From contig NZ_CP054861.1 in the NCBI RefSeq assembly GCF_013459645.1, positions 1,724,001 to 1,788,000 on the forward strand: a stretch of 64,000 bases of DNA, given 5' to 3'. The translations under genes were made by a program, and so were the position numbers. Origin of the DNA: Martelella sp. NC20. GTDB lineage: Bacteria > Pseudomonadota > Alphaproteobacteria > Rhizobiales > Rhizobiaceae. Positions 51,436 to 60,303 of this stretch are shown piece by piece; the first letter of the stretch is position 1, and every line of letters begins with the position of its first letter. A model generated the notes under the pieces. That model saw only the letters and a list, made by a program, of their open reading frames with translations, was not told the DNA's origin and did not search any database.

Positions 51436-52389
51436 TCATGTTTCCAGCAGGCGTTCGGCGGTGAACCTGTCGGTGATCAGCAGATCGATGACGCCGGTTC
51501 GCAGCGCGCCGCGAATGGCTTCGGTCTTGGACCGGCCGCCGGCAAGCGCGATGACGCGTTCGACCTTCGACAATTCCTCGAGCGTCATGCCGATGACCCG
51601 GTCATGCAGCGGCGTCTTCACGAAGCCGCCCTCGGCATCGAAGAAGCGCAGGCTGATATCGCCGACGCCGCCGGCCTCGGCGACTTCGGCAAGCTCGCGC
51701 GAGGAGAACACGTTGCCGCTGCGCGCCAGCATGCCCGACGGCTCCATCGCGCCGATGCCGACAATCGCCAGCGTGATCCTTGAAAAAAGCTCCATGGTCT
51801 GGCGCACATAGGTGTCGCCGAGCAGCACCAGCTTGGCCTCCCGCGATTGCGCCACGCCCGGCGCGCTCAAGAGATGGGCTTCCGCGCCCGTCAGCCGCGC
51901 CAGCCGGGTGGTGAGCTGGTTGGCGTGGATCTGGACCGTCGGATCGCCCATGCCGCCGAGCGTCTGCACCACGTAGCGGGCCTTGCCGGTTTTCATCGGA
52001 TGGATGTTGTCCACCATCCGCAGGATCGTTTCCGACCAACTCGAAACCCCGATGATCTCGCCGGACTGCAGCGTCGCCTCCAGGAAATGCGCCGCCGCCT
52101 CGCCGATCCGCGCCATGATCGCGCCGTCGCGGTCCTCCGAACATTCGACCACGATCGCCTCTGAAATTCCGAACCGGCTCCTGAGGCCCGATTCCAGTTC
52201 GGCATAGGTGCCGGAAGGCGCGACCACGGTGGTGCGCACGATCTCTTCTTCCTGGGCGCGCTTCAGCATGCGCGAAACCGTTGCCTGCGAGATCCGCAGG
52301 TGCTTCGCGATCTCCGACTGACGCTGCCCCTCGGTGTGATACATCTGCGCCACGCGGGCGATCATCCGAAGTTCGTTGAGACGGGACAT
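51436..52389 (-). CDS. SorC/DeoR-type sugar-binding transcriptional regulator
   Basis: A 317-residue regulator. The N-terminal HTH is at residues 20-50 (SEIAKHLRISQATVSRMLKR) and the C-terminal sugar-phosphate-binding domain of the SorC family follows (VGVSSWSETILRMVDNI; VIALAGGRSKTEAIRGAL near 278). SorC proteins are induced by phosphorylated sugars. It ends a minus-strand set with tktN, tktC and a kinase, and the repeat GAATA-N2-TAT(T/G)C occurs before it and in the divergent promoter region at 55684 and 55877. Confidence 0.9.
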   Translation of the reverse strand: MSRLNELRMIARVAQMYHTEGQRQSEIAKHLRISQATVSRMLKRAQEEEIVRTTVVAPSGTYAELESGLRSRFGISEAIVVECSEDRDGAIMARIGEAAAHFLEATLQSGEIIGVSSWSETILRMVDNIHPMKTGKARYVVQTLGGMGDPTVQIHANQLTTRLARLTGAEAHLLSAPGVAQSREAKLVLLGDTYVRQTMELFSRITLAIVGIGAMEPSGMLARSGNVFSSRELAEVAEAGGVGDISLRFFDAEGGFVKTPLHDRVIGMTLEELSKVERVIALAGGRSKTEAIRGALRTGVIDLLITDRFTAERLLET

Positions 52390-52419
52390 AGCGTTTTGGG
52401 TACTCGTCGCTGCTGGTGT

Positions 52420-52431
52420 GAATATTTATTC
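52420..52431. promoter_or_regulatory. Candidate SorC operator, copy 1
   Basis: GAATATTTATTC (GAATA-N2-TATTC inverted repeat) lies in the 43-bp space between the kinase stop and the SorC start. The same pattern occurs at 55684 and 55877. Confidence 0.55.
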
Positions 52432-52432
52432 T

Positions 52433-53893
52433 CTACACCGGCAATGTGGTTCGGGCAATCGCTTTTGTCCATGATGCAATGGAAGCATTGCGCCTGGCTG
52501 CCGTTGTCGCCGGTCTGATTTCCGGCTCCCGGCTGGCGAGTTCGGCCAGCGCCTCGATATCCGGCCAGAAGCCGACGGCCAAGCCCGCAAGATGGGCGGC
52601 GCCCATCGCCGAAGCCTCGGCATTGCGGCAGGGCGTGACCGGCCGGTCGATATAATCGGCCACAAGCTGCATCAGGAACCGGTTGCGGCTCGGGCCGCCA
52701 TCGACGGAGATGCGCCCGACATCGCCGCCGGCATCCGCCATGATCGAAAACACGTCATGAACCTGAAAGGCAAGGCTTTCGGCCGCCGCACGGGCGACAT
52801 GGGCCGGCCGCGTGGAAAATGAAAGGCCGCAGACGAGGCCACGGGCGTCGGCATCCCAGTGCGGCGCGCCGAGGCCGACATGGGCCGGCACCAGGGTGAC
52901 GCCGCCGGTATCGTCCACCGACCGGGCGAGCTCCAGCAGGGCCTCGACGCCGTCAAGGCCGAGCAGGTCCGCGGTCCATGGAAAGATCGAGGCGCTGACG
53001 AGGATATTGCCCTCGAAGGCATAGGTCGGGCGACCATCGAGCGACCATGCGATGGTGGTGGTGATGCCGTCCGGCGGGACGATATAGTCCGCGATCGTCT
53101 TCATCACCGAGGAGCCGGTGCCGAAGGTGATCTTGCCGTCGCCGCTTGAAAACGCGCCGTGTCCGAAAAGTGCTGCGTGGGAATCGCCGATGGCGGCCGC
53201 GATCGGGATTCCGTCCGGCAGTACGCCGACGCCGCTGGTCGCGCCGAATATATGGGAGGAATCGAAAACGTTCGGCAGCATCGCGGGATCGACGCCGAAC
53301 AGGGAGCAAAGGTCTTCGTCCCATCGCCCTTCGGAGAGATTGAAAAGCTGGGTGCGCGCCGCGTTTGAGCAGTCGGTGGCGTGAACCTCGCCGGAAAGCT
53401 TCCATATCAGCCAGCTGTCGACCGTGCCGATGCAGATATCGGCCTGTTCGTGCCCGTGATTTTGCAGGAGCCAGGCGATTTTGGTCGCCGGAAACATCGG
53501 ATCGAGCGGCAGGCCGGTGCGGGCAATCACATCGGCTTCATGGCCGGCTTCGCGCAGGCCCCGGCAGGCATCGGCGGTGCGCCGGCACTGCCAGCTGACA
53601 ACGGGGCCGAGGGGCCGACCGGTGTTGCGGTCCCAGATCAGGATCGACTCGCGCTGGTTGGAGATGCCGAGTGCCGCGATTTCGGTATCCGGCGCCTTTT
53701 TCAGGCATTCGGCGATTGCTTTCGAGGTCGCCCGCCAGATCTCCCCGGCATCCTGTTCGACCCATCCGGAGCGCGGATGGCTGATGGGCACGGGGGCCGA
53801 GGCGCTGGCGATGATATCGCCTTCATGCGACACCAGCACCGCCTTGGAATTGGTGGTGCCCTCGTCGATCGCCAGGATCGCCTTGCCCATCAT
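52433..53893 (-). CDS. FGGY family carbohydrate kinase (glycerol/ketose kinase-like)
   Basis: A 486-residue sugar kinase. Phosphate-1 motif ILAIDEGTTNSKAVLVS at residues 6-22; GISNQRESILIWDRNTGRPL near 75 resembles glycerol kinase, where Arg-Glu contact the polyol; adenosine motif GRISVDGGPSRNRFLMQLVAD near 395 (key part VDGGPSRN). It probably phosphorylates a ketose or polyol to feed the transketolase encoded by the two adjacent genes. ATG 53890 is an equally spaced alternative start. It is one base from tktC. Confidence 0.88.
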   Translation of the reverse strand: MMGKAILAIDEGTTNSKAVLVSHEGDIIASASAPVPISHPRSGWVEQDAGEIWRATSKAIAECLKKAPDTEIAALGISNQRESILIWDRNTGRPLGPVVSWQCRRTADACRGLREAGHEADVIARTGLPLDPMFPATKIAWLLQNHGHEQADICIGTVDSWLIWKLSGEVHATDCSNAARTQLFNLSEGRWDEDLCSLFGVDPAMLPNVFDSSHIFGATSGVGVLPDGIPIAAAIGDSHAALFGHGAFSSGDGKITFGTGSSVMKTIADYIVPPDGITTTIAWSLDGRPTYAFEGNILVSASIFPWTADLLGLDGVEALLELARSVDDTGGVTLVPAHVGLGAPHWDADARGLVCGLSFSTRPAHVARAAAESLAFQVHDVFSIMADAGGDVGRISVDGGPSRNRFLMQLVADYIDRPVTPCRNAEASAMGAAHLAGLAVGFWPDIEALAELASREPEIRPATTAARRNASIASWTKAIARTTLPV

Positions 53894-53894
53894 C

Positions 53895-54854
53895 TCATCC
53901 CTTTCGCGCGATCAGGGCGATCGCGCTGTCCGCGATGGCGGAAGGCGACATGCCGAAATCGTCCAGCAGCGTGTTGGCCGAACCGGTATGGGCGAAAACG
54001 CCCGGCACGCCAAGCCGCTTCATCGGAACCGGCGCGGTCTCGACCACGACCTCGGCGACGGCGCTTCCGAGGCCGCCGAAGATCGTGTGCTCCTCGCAGG
54101 TCAGGATCGCGCCCGTCTGACGGGCGGCCGCGATGATCGCGTCCTCGTCGATCGGCCGCACGCTCGCCATGTTGAGAACGCGGGCTGCAATGCCGCGCTC
54201 CTGAAGAATGGCGGCGGCAATCAGGGCGCGGTGGGTCAGGACGCCATTGGCGATGATGGTCAGGGCGTCGCCATCGCGCAGAATGTCGGCCTTGCCGAGC
54301 GTGAACCGATGGCCTTCCGGAAGCAGGTCCGGCACGCCGACGCGGCTCAGCCGCAGGAAGCAGCCGCCCTTGTGGGCCGCGGCCCAGCGCACGGCGGCGG
54401 CGGTCTCGATCCGGTCGGCAGGCGCAATCACCGGAACGTTCGGCAGCGCCCGGATCCAGGCGAAATCCTCGATCGAATGATGGGTCGGGCCGAGTTCGCC
54501 ATAGGCCATGCCCGACGAGATGCCCACCAGTTTCACATTGGTTTCGGAATAGGCGACATCGGCCTTGATCTGTTCCAGCGCGCGTCCGGTCAGGAACGGG
54601 GCTGCGGCGCATACGAACGGGATCTTGCCGCCATTGGCAAGGCCGGCGCCGACGCCGACCATGTTCTGCTCGGCAATGCCGACATTGATCAGCCGCTCGG
54701 GAAACCTTTCGCCGAAGCCGCCAAGCTTGGACGAGCCGACGGAATCGTTGCACACCGCGACGATATTGTTGTCGAGCGCGGCGAGGTCTTCCAGCGTCTC
54801 GGTGAAGGCGTTGCGGCAATCATGCAGTTTCGCGGTCTCGAAAGTCATATTCAT
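53895..54854 (-). CDS. Transketolase, C-terminal subunit (split enzyme)
   Basis: A 319-residue protein with the pyrimidine-binding and C-terminal transketolase domains: NVGIAEQNMVGVGAGLANGG near residue 60 holds the Glu that activates thiamine diphosphate, GPTHHSIEDFAWIRALP near 116 is substrate-binding, and a ligand domain runs from 190. It works with the N-terminal subunit at 54851. The start at 54854 overlaps tktN by ATGA; the upstream extension of the frame is rejected. Confidence 0.92.
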   Translation of the reverse strand: MNMTFETAKLHDCRNAFTETLEDLAALDNNIVAVCNDSVGSSKLGGFGERFPERLINVGIAEQNMVGVGAGLANGGKIPFVCAAAPFLTGRALEQIKADVAYSETNVKLVGISSGMAYGELGPTHHSIEDFAWIRALPNVPVIAPADRIETAAAVRWAAAHKGGCFLRLSRVGVPDLLPEGHRFTLGKADILRDGDALTIIANGVLTHRALIAAAILQERGIAARVLNMASVRPIDEDAIIAAARQTGAILTCEEHTIFGGLGSAVAEVVVETAPVPMKRLGVPGVFAHTGSANTLLDDFGMSPSAIADSAIALIARKG

Positions 54855-55672
54855 CGGATGGCCTCCTCCAGCTCGGCCATGGCCTGCCGGTATTGTTCCT
54901 CGCTGGGCACCTTGTGATGCCAGGCGACATTGTCGGACATGAACGAGATGCCGTGGCCCTTGTTGGTGTGCGCAACGATGCATTTCGGCCTGCCGGCGGT
55001 GACGGTCTCAGGCGACAGCGCCTTGCAGATCGCCTCCATGTCGTGGCCGTCGATTTCCTCGACCGCCCAGCCGAAGGCGCTGAGTTTCGGCGCAAGCGGC
55101 GCGATATCGTTGGTGTCGGCAAGCCGCGCGCCCTGCTGCAGACGGTTGTGGTCGATAACCAGCGTGAGGTTGTCGAGGCCGAAATGAGCGGCGGCCATGA
55201 TCGCCTCCCAGTTCGACCCTTCCTGCATCTCGCCGTCGCCGGTGATCACGAAGGTGCGCCAGGACGCGCGGTCGAGCTTGGCCGCCTTGGCCATGCCGAC
55301 CGCCACCGGAAGCCCGTGGCCGAGCGGGCCGGTATTGGTTTCGACGCCGGGAACCTTGACCCGGTTGGGATGGCCGTTGAGGCGGGAGCGATGCTTGAGG
55401 AAGGTCGCGATCTCATCCCTGTCGATGAAGCCCTTTTCGGAGAGCACGATATAGAGCGCCAGCGCCGTATGGCCCTTCGACAGCACCAGCCGGTCGCGCG
55501 CGGGATCGAGGGGGGCTTCCGGGTCGACGGACATCACGTGGAAATAGAGCGCGGTCAGCAGATCGGTGACCGACATTTCTCCGCCGATATGGCCGGCCCC
55601 CGCCTCGTAGACGGCCTTGAGATCGCGGCGTCGGATGCGATTGGCGATAACGCGCAGTTCATGGGGGTTCAT
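54851..55672 (-). CDS. Transketolase, N-terminal subunit (split enzyme)
   Basis: A 273-residue protein with the thiamine-diphosphate pyrophosphate domain. GDG (145-147) to Asn176 (VIDHNRLQQ) is the ThDP-Mg motif; SKGHTALALY near residue 66 and GPLGHGLPVAVGMA near 115 are further signatures. Split transketolases often serve dedicated sugar pathways rather than the pentose phosphate cycle, for example apulose phosphate cleavage. It is the first gene of the minus-strand operon tktN-tktC-kinase-SorC. Confidence 0.92.
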   Translation of the reverse strand: MNPHELRVIANRIRRRDLKAVYEAGAGHIGGEMSVTDLLTALYFHVMSVDPEAPLDPARDRLVLSKGHTALALYIVLSEKGFIDRDEIATFLKHRSRLNGHPNRVKVPGVETNTGPLGHGLPVAVGMAKAAKLDRASWRTFVITGDGEMQEGSNWEAIMAAAHFGLDNLTLVIDHNRLQQGARLADTNDIAPLAPKLSAFGWAVEEIDGHDMEAICKALSPETVTAGRPKCIVAHTNKGHGISFMSDNVAWHHKVPSEEQYRQAMAELEEAIR

Positions 55673-55683
55673 GAGTCACCTAT

Positions 55684-55695
55684 GCATAATTATTC
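55684..55695. promoter_or_regulatory. Candidate SorC operator, copy 2
   Basis: GCATAATTATTC, read on the other strand as GAATA-AT-TATGC, lies 12 bp upstream of the tktN start. It matches the site at 55877-55888 outside the two central bases. Confidence 0.55.
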
Positions 55696-55876
55696 GATAA
55701 GAAGTAAACATCCGGTTAGGGTATTTGTCAAGATGGGCGGGTTGCTTTCAGACCATATCCGAACGACATGCCCACGTTGTATGGGCTAAACCTGCGGGGC
55801 GCTAAAGTCGCGCTTTGCCGTATGACGGCTGCTTGACAGGCTTGCATCCATCCGTTATGGATTTTCCATCAGCTGT

Positions 55877-55888
55877 GAATACATATGC
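55877..55888. promoter_or_regulatory. Candidate SorC operator, copy 3
   Basis: GAATACATATGC (GAATA-N2-TATGC) lies 16 bp upstream of the importer permease start, next to its ribosome binding site. It is the third member of the same motif set around this cluster. Confidence 0.55.
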
Positions 55889-55904
55889 GTTGGAGGAGGA
55901 AAAA

Positions 55905-56885
55905 ATGGCTGTTACACAGGAATCCCCTGCGCAAAAGCCGCGCCTGTCGGAAATCGTGTCGCTTTCCGGCGCCACCGGACCGCTGATCGGCCTGGTGTTG
56001 CTGTGCATCTTTCTGACGGTGGCGACCGATTCCTTTCTGTCCTTCCGCAATTTCCTGAACATTCTCGACCAGATCACCGTGCTCGGCATCATGGCCGTGG
56101 GCATGACCTTCGTCATCCTGATCGGCGGCATCGACCTGTCCGTCGGCTCGGTGCTGGCGCTCGCCATGATGGTGCTCGGCTATCTCAACGTCGAGGCCGG
56201 GATGCCGATGATGGTTGCGATCGCCGGCGCGCTCGCCGCCGCGGCAATCTGCGGCATCGTCTCGGGGCTGATGATCACCGAATTCAAGGTGCCGGCCTTC
56301 ATTGCAACGCTTGCGATGATGTCGGTTGCGCGCGGGCTTGCCAACATGGTCACCAACGGCTCGCAGATCATCGGATTCGCGCCGTGGTTCAACATGAGCG
56401 CGATCATCCGCTATGGCGGTTTCCTGACGATGACCGTCGCTGTCATGCTGGTCGTTTTCGTGGTCGCGACCTTGTTCCTGCGTTACCGCGAGGGCGGACG
56501 GATGCTCTATGCGATCGGCGGCAGCCAGGAGGTCGCGCGCCTTGCCGGCATCAATGTCCGCCGCACGACGGTGCTGGTCTATATGAGCTGCGCATCGCTG
56601 GCGGGGCTCGCCGGCGTGCTGCTCGCCGCCCGTCTCGACTCCGTCCAGCCAAGCTCCGGCGTCTCCTATGAACTCGACGCCATCGCGGCGGTGGTGATCG
56701 GCGGAACCAGCCTTTCGGGCGGATCGGGCGGCGTCGTCGGCACGATCATCGGCGTCCTGATCATCGGCGTTCTGCGCAACGGCCTCAATCTTCTGTCCGT
56801 ATCCCCGTTTCTTCAGGCCGTCATCATCGGCGCGGTCATCGTGCTCGCGGTCGCGGCCGAGACCTTCAAGCACAGGGGAAACTGA
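55905..56885 (+). CDS. Ribose-type ABC transporter permease
   Basis: A 326-residue RbsC-like permease with about ten hydrophobic segments. VGMTFVILIGGIDLSVGSVL near residue 68 is the family hallmark; AAVVIGGTSLSGGSGGVVGT lies near 260. The start at 55905 follows GGAGGAGGAAAAA; the frame is open further upstream. It is the first gene of a plus-strand operon with unusual order: permease, binding protein, ATPase, then two SDRs. Confidence 0.92.
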   Translation: MAVTQESPAQKPRLSEIVSLSGATGPLIGLVLLCIFLTVATDSFLSFRNFLNILDQITVLGIMAVGMTFVILIGGIDLSVGSVLALAMMVLGYLNVEAGMPMMVAIAGALAAAAICGIVSGLMITEFKVPAFIATLAMMSVARGLANMVTNGSQIIGFAPWFNMSAIIRYGGFLTMTVAVMLVVFVVATLFLRYREGGRMLYAIGGSQEVARLAGINVRRTTVLVYMSCASLAGLAGVLLAARLDSVQPSSGVSYELDAIAAVVIGGTSLSGGSGGVVGTIIGVLIIGVLRNGLNLLSVSPFLQAVIIGAVIVLAVAAETFKHRGN

Positions 56886-56983
56886 GCATTCGGCCGGGTC
56901 TGCGGCCAAACACCGAGCCCGCGCAACCGGGCTTCAACCGGGCCTGAAACATCTGGGCCCGAAACACCAGGAGGAGAAATATC

Positions 56984-57919
56984 ATGAAAGCCTATCAGAA
57001 AGTCATGGCGGTTGCGCTTGCATCCGTCGCTCTGGCCGGTCCGTCGCTGGCCGACGAGGTAAAGAAGATCGGACTTGCGGTCCCGAACCTGCAGGCGGAC
57101 TTCTTCAACCAGATCAAGCTCGGCGTTGAAGGCTATGGCGCCGAAAAGGGCATCGAGGTGATCGTGGTCGACGCCAAGAACGACACGGCAACCCAGGTCA
57201 GCCAGGTGCAGGACCTCATGACCCAAGGCATCGATGCGTTCATCTACATTCCCGCCGGCGCGGCCGCCGCAGCCGTGCCGACCCGTCTCGCCCGCGCCGA
57301 GGGCATTCCGGTCATCAATGTCGATCGCACGCCCGAAGGCGCGCCGGGCGATACCTTCATCGCCGGCGAAAGCATCGAATCCGCCTATCAGGTCTGCGCG
57401 CACATCATCGGCCTTGCCGGCGGCGAGGGCAAGATGGCGATGATCCACGGCCAGAAGGGCACGACGCCCGAGGTCGACCGCACCAAGGGCTGCATGCGCG
57501 CGATCGAGGAAAACCCGGGCGTTGAACTGGTCACCGAACAGTGGAGCCAGATGTGGTCGCCGGATGAGGGCTTCTCGATTGCCCAGAACATGCTGCAGGC
57601 CCACCCCGATATCAAACTCATCTTCGGCCAGGCCGATGGTCTCGCCATGGGCGCTGCCAAGGCGGTCGATGTTGCCGGCCTCGACGATCAGGTGATCATC
57701 GGCGGTTACGACGGCGATGTCGCGGCGCTGGAATATCTGGCAAAATGCGACGGTCCGTTTGTGGTGACCGCGACCCAGAGCACCCAGTTGATGGGCCGGC
57801 TTGCCGTCGATTCCGCGATCAAGGTCGCGGCCGGCGAGAGCGTTCCGGAACGCCAGACCCCGAATGCGGTGCTGACGACCTGCGAAACCGCTCCGGAATA
57901 TGTCAAGAAGCATCCGTAA
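56984..57919 (+). CDS. Ribose-type ABC transporter substrate-binding protein
   Basis: A 311-residue Peripla_BP_4 protein. Signal peptide residues 1-22 (ending GPSLADEVK). Mature IGLAVPNLQADFFNQIKLGV; FIYIPAGAAAAAVPTRLARA near 83; IFGQADGLAMGAAKAV near 210. Ligand is probably a polyol or monosaccharide. AGGAGGAG precedes the start. Confidence 0.92.
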   Translation: MKAYQKVMAVALASVALAGPSLADEVKKIGLAVPNLQADFFNQIKLGVEGYGAEKGIEVIVVDAKNDTATQVSQVQDLMTQGIDAFIYIPAGAAAAAVPTRLARAEGIPVINVDRTPEGAPGDTFIAGESIESAYQVCAHIIGLAGGEGKMAMIHGQKGTTPEVDRTKGCMRAIEENPGVELVTEQWSQMWSPDEGFSIAQNMLQAHPDIKLIFGQADGLAMGAAKAVDVAGLDDQVIIGGYDGDVAALEYLAKCDGPFVVTATQSTQLMGRLAVDSAIKVAAGESVPERQTPNAVLTTCETAPEYVKKHP

Positions 57920-57957
57920 CCCTTGCGGCTGACGCGACTTCGAGAAAGGGCGGCGCC

Positions 57958-59451
57958 ATGACCGAAACCGGCAAGTCTCCAATCCTGTCCCTGAGGGGCA
58001 TCCGAAAGTCCTACGGGCCTGTCGAGGTGCTGCACGGGATCGATCTGGATATCCATGCCGGCGAGGTGGTGGCGCTGCTCGGCGAGAACGGGGCCGGCAA
58101 GTCCACCGTTTCGAATGTCGTTTCCGGAACGGTGATGCCGACCTCCGGGACGATGACCTGGCAGGGCGCGCCCTACGCGCCCGCCAACCCGCGCGAGGCG
58201 ATCGACGCCGGCGTCGGCATGATCCATCAGGAACTGCTGCTGCTGCCGCATCTGACGATTGCCGAGAACATCTTCGTCGGTCGCTATCCGATGAGGAACG
58301 GCCGGCTCGACCGCGCCGAGATGAACCGGCGCGCCCATCATGGCCTGGAGCGGCTCGGCCTCGACATATCGCCGCGCCGCAAGGTCGAAAACCTGTCGAC
58401 GGCAAGCCAGCAGCTTATCGAGATCGCCAAGGCCCTGACGCTGAACGCGAAGTTGCTCATTCTCGACGAGCCGACCGCGGCGCTCGGGGGCGAGGAGACG
58501 CGGCTGTTGTTCAAGCAGATCGAGCGGCTGAAGGCCGAGGGCGTCGGGATCATCTACATTTCCCACCGGCTTGAGGAAATCAGGAAGATCGCCGACCGGA
58601 TCGTGGTGATGCGCGACGGCGACAAGGTCCAGGAATTCGACACCGCCGATCTTCCCGTGCGCACCATTGTCGAGGCGATGGTCGGGCGCAGCATGGAGCA
58701 GATGTTTCCGCCGCTGCATACGCCGGGCACGGAGACCGTGCTGGAGGTCAGCAGGCTTTGCGCGCCGAGCGGGCGGTTTACCGATGTCAGCTTTTCCGTG
58801 CGCCGGGGCGAGATTTTCGGAATAGCGGGGCTCGTGGGCGCTGGCCGCACCGAACTGGTGCGCGCGATTGCCGGCGCCGATCCGATCGCGTCCGGAACGA
58901 TCACGCTCAACGGCGAGGACATCACGCCGGCCTCGCCGGCGCAAGCGATTGCCAACGGCATCGTTCTCGTGCCCGAGGACCGCAAGCTGCAGGGCGTGAT
59001 CCTCGATCATACCATCGCCGAGAACATCGCCTATTCGAATTTCGAGACGGTCAGCCGCGGCGGCTGGCTCAGCAAGGGCCGGGTCCGCGCGTTTGCCGAT
59101 GACAATATCGCGAAGTTCGGGGTCAAGGGCAAAGGCCACCAGAAGGCCGGCGAGATGTCCGGCGGCAACCAGCAGAAAGTGGTGATCGCCAAATGGCTCG
59201 CCCGCAATCCGCGCGTGGTGCTGCTGGACGAGCCAACCCGGGGCATCGATGTCGGGGCGCGGTCCTCGATCTATGAAATCATTCACGGCCTGGCCGAAAA
59301 CGGCGTCGCCGTGATCGTGGTCAGCTCCGATCTCGAGGAGGTGCTCGGCGTTTCCAACCGCATCCTCGTCATGGCGGCCGGCCGGCAGACAGGCATACTG
59401 GACCACAGCGAGGCAAATGACGTCTCGGTGATGGAACTGGCCACCGCCTGA
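57958..59451 (+). CDS. Ribose-type ABC transporter ATP-binding protein (two fused ATPase domains)
   Basis: A 497-residue RbsA-like ATPase. Domain 1 Walker A GENGAGKST near residue 42; domain 2 GLVGAGRTE near 292 and signature MSGGNQQK near 399, with Walker B VVLLDEPTRGIDVG. GAGAAAGGGCGG precedes ATG 57958; the upstream frame extension overlaps the binding-protein gene and is rejected. Confidence 0.93.
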   Translation: MTETGKSPILSLRGIRKSYGPVEVLHGIDLDIHAGEVVALLGENGAGKSTVSNVVSGTVMPTSGTMTWQGAPYAPANPREAIDAGVGMIHQELLLLPHLTIAENIFVGRYPMRNGRLDRAEMNRRAHHGLERLGLDISPRRKVENLSTASQQLIEIAKALTLNAKLLILDEPTAALGGEETRLLFKQIERLKAEGVGIIYISHRLEEIRKIADRIVVMRDGDKVQEFDTADLPVRTIVEAMVGRSMEQMFPPLHTPGTETVLEVSRLCAPSGRFTDVSFSVRRGEIFGIAGLVGAGRTELVRAIAGADPIASGTITLNGEDITPASPAQAIANGIVLVPEDRKLQGVILDHTIAENIAYSNFETVSRGGWLSKGRVRAFADDNIAKFGVKGKGHQKAGEMSGGNQQKVVIAKWLARNPRVVLLDEPTRGIDVGARSSIYEIIHGLAENGVAVIVVSSDLEEVLGVSNRILVMAAGRQTGILDHSEANDVSVMELATA

Positions 59452-59470
59452 CACATAGAAGGAGATCACC

Positions 59471-60256
59471 ATGAACAGGTTCAAGAACAAGACCGTCGTC
59501 GTCACCGGCGGCAACAAGGGGATCGGGCTTGCGATCGCCACCCGCTTTGCCGCCGAGGGCGCCAATATCGTCATCGCCTCCGTCGAGGCCGAAGTTGAGG
59601 CGGCAGCGAAGGCGCTGGCGAAAGAAACCGGGGCAAAGGCGGTCGGCGTCATCTGCGACGTGACCGATCCCGAGGCGGTGATCGCCCTTTACGATCGTGC
59701 GGAACAGGAGTTCGGCGGCGTGGATGTCTCCGTGCAGAATGCCGGGATCATCACCATCGCCAGGGTCGAGGACCTGACGGTCGCCGAATGGGACGCGACC
59801 ATGGCGGTCAATACCAAGGGGGCGTTCCTGTGCTGCCAGCAGGCAATCCGCCACATGCGTGCATCGGGAAAGGGCGGGCGGCTGATCAATATCGCCTCCG
59901 GCCAGGCGCGCGACGGGTTCATCTACACCCCGCATTACGCCGCCTCGAAATTCGGCGTCATGGGCATGACCCAGAGCCTCGCCAAGGAGGTTGCGCCCGA
60001 CAACATCACCGTCAACGCCATCTGCCCCGGCATCATCAGGACCGATATGTGGGACTATAACGACCGCGTCTGGGGCAGGATGCTCGGCGATTTCAAGCCC
60101 GGCGAACTGATGGCGAGCTGGGTCGAGAACATCCCCATGAAGCGGGCGGGCGAGGGCAAGGATGTCGCCGGCCTGATCGCCTTCCTCGCAAGCAACGATG
60201 CCGATTACATCACCGGCCAGACCATCAATGTCGATGGCGGGCTGATCATGTCGTGA
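59471..60256 (+). CDS. Short-chain dehydrogenase/reductase (polyol dehydrogenase type)
   Basis: A 261-residue classical SDR. Cofactor motif TGGNKGIG (13-20), NAG (91-93), catalytic Ser in INIASGQARDG near 142, and YAASK near 157. TVNAICPGIIRTDMWD is typical of sorbitol or xylitol-type dehydrogenases. GAAGGAGA precedes the start. It likely oxidises the imported polyol to a ketose for the FGGY kinase and transketolase. Confidence 0.9.
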   Translation: MNRFKNKTVVVTGGNKGIGLAIATRFAAEGANIVIASVEAEVEAAAKALAKETGAKAVGVICDVTDPEAVIALYDRAEQEFGGVDVSVQNAGIITIARVEDLTVAEWDATMAVNTKGAFLCCQQAIRHMRASGKGGRLINIASGQARDGFIYTPHYAASKFGVMGMTQSLAKEVAPDNITVNAICPGIIRTDMWDYNDRVWGRMLGDFKPGELMASWVENIPMKRAGEGKDVAGLIAFLASNDADYITGQTINVDGGLIMS

Positions 60257-60303
60257 CAAAGGTCCGGCAGGGATGATGACCGCATAGCAGAAAGGCACGG
60301 ACA

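Noticed and set aside
56886..56983. A possible GAGCCCG/CGGGCTTC hairpin between permease and binding-protein genes
   Set aside because: Only six or seven pairs; too weak to list beside the other intercistronic hairpins.
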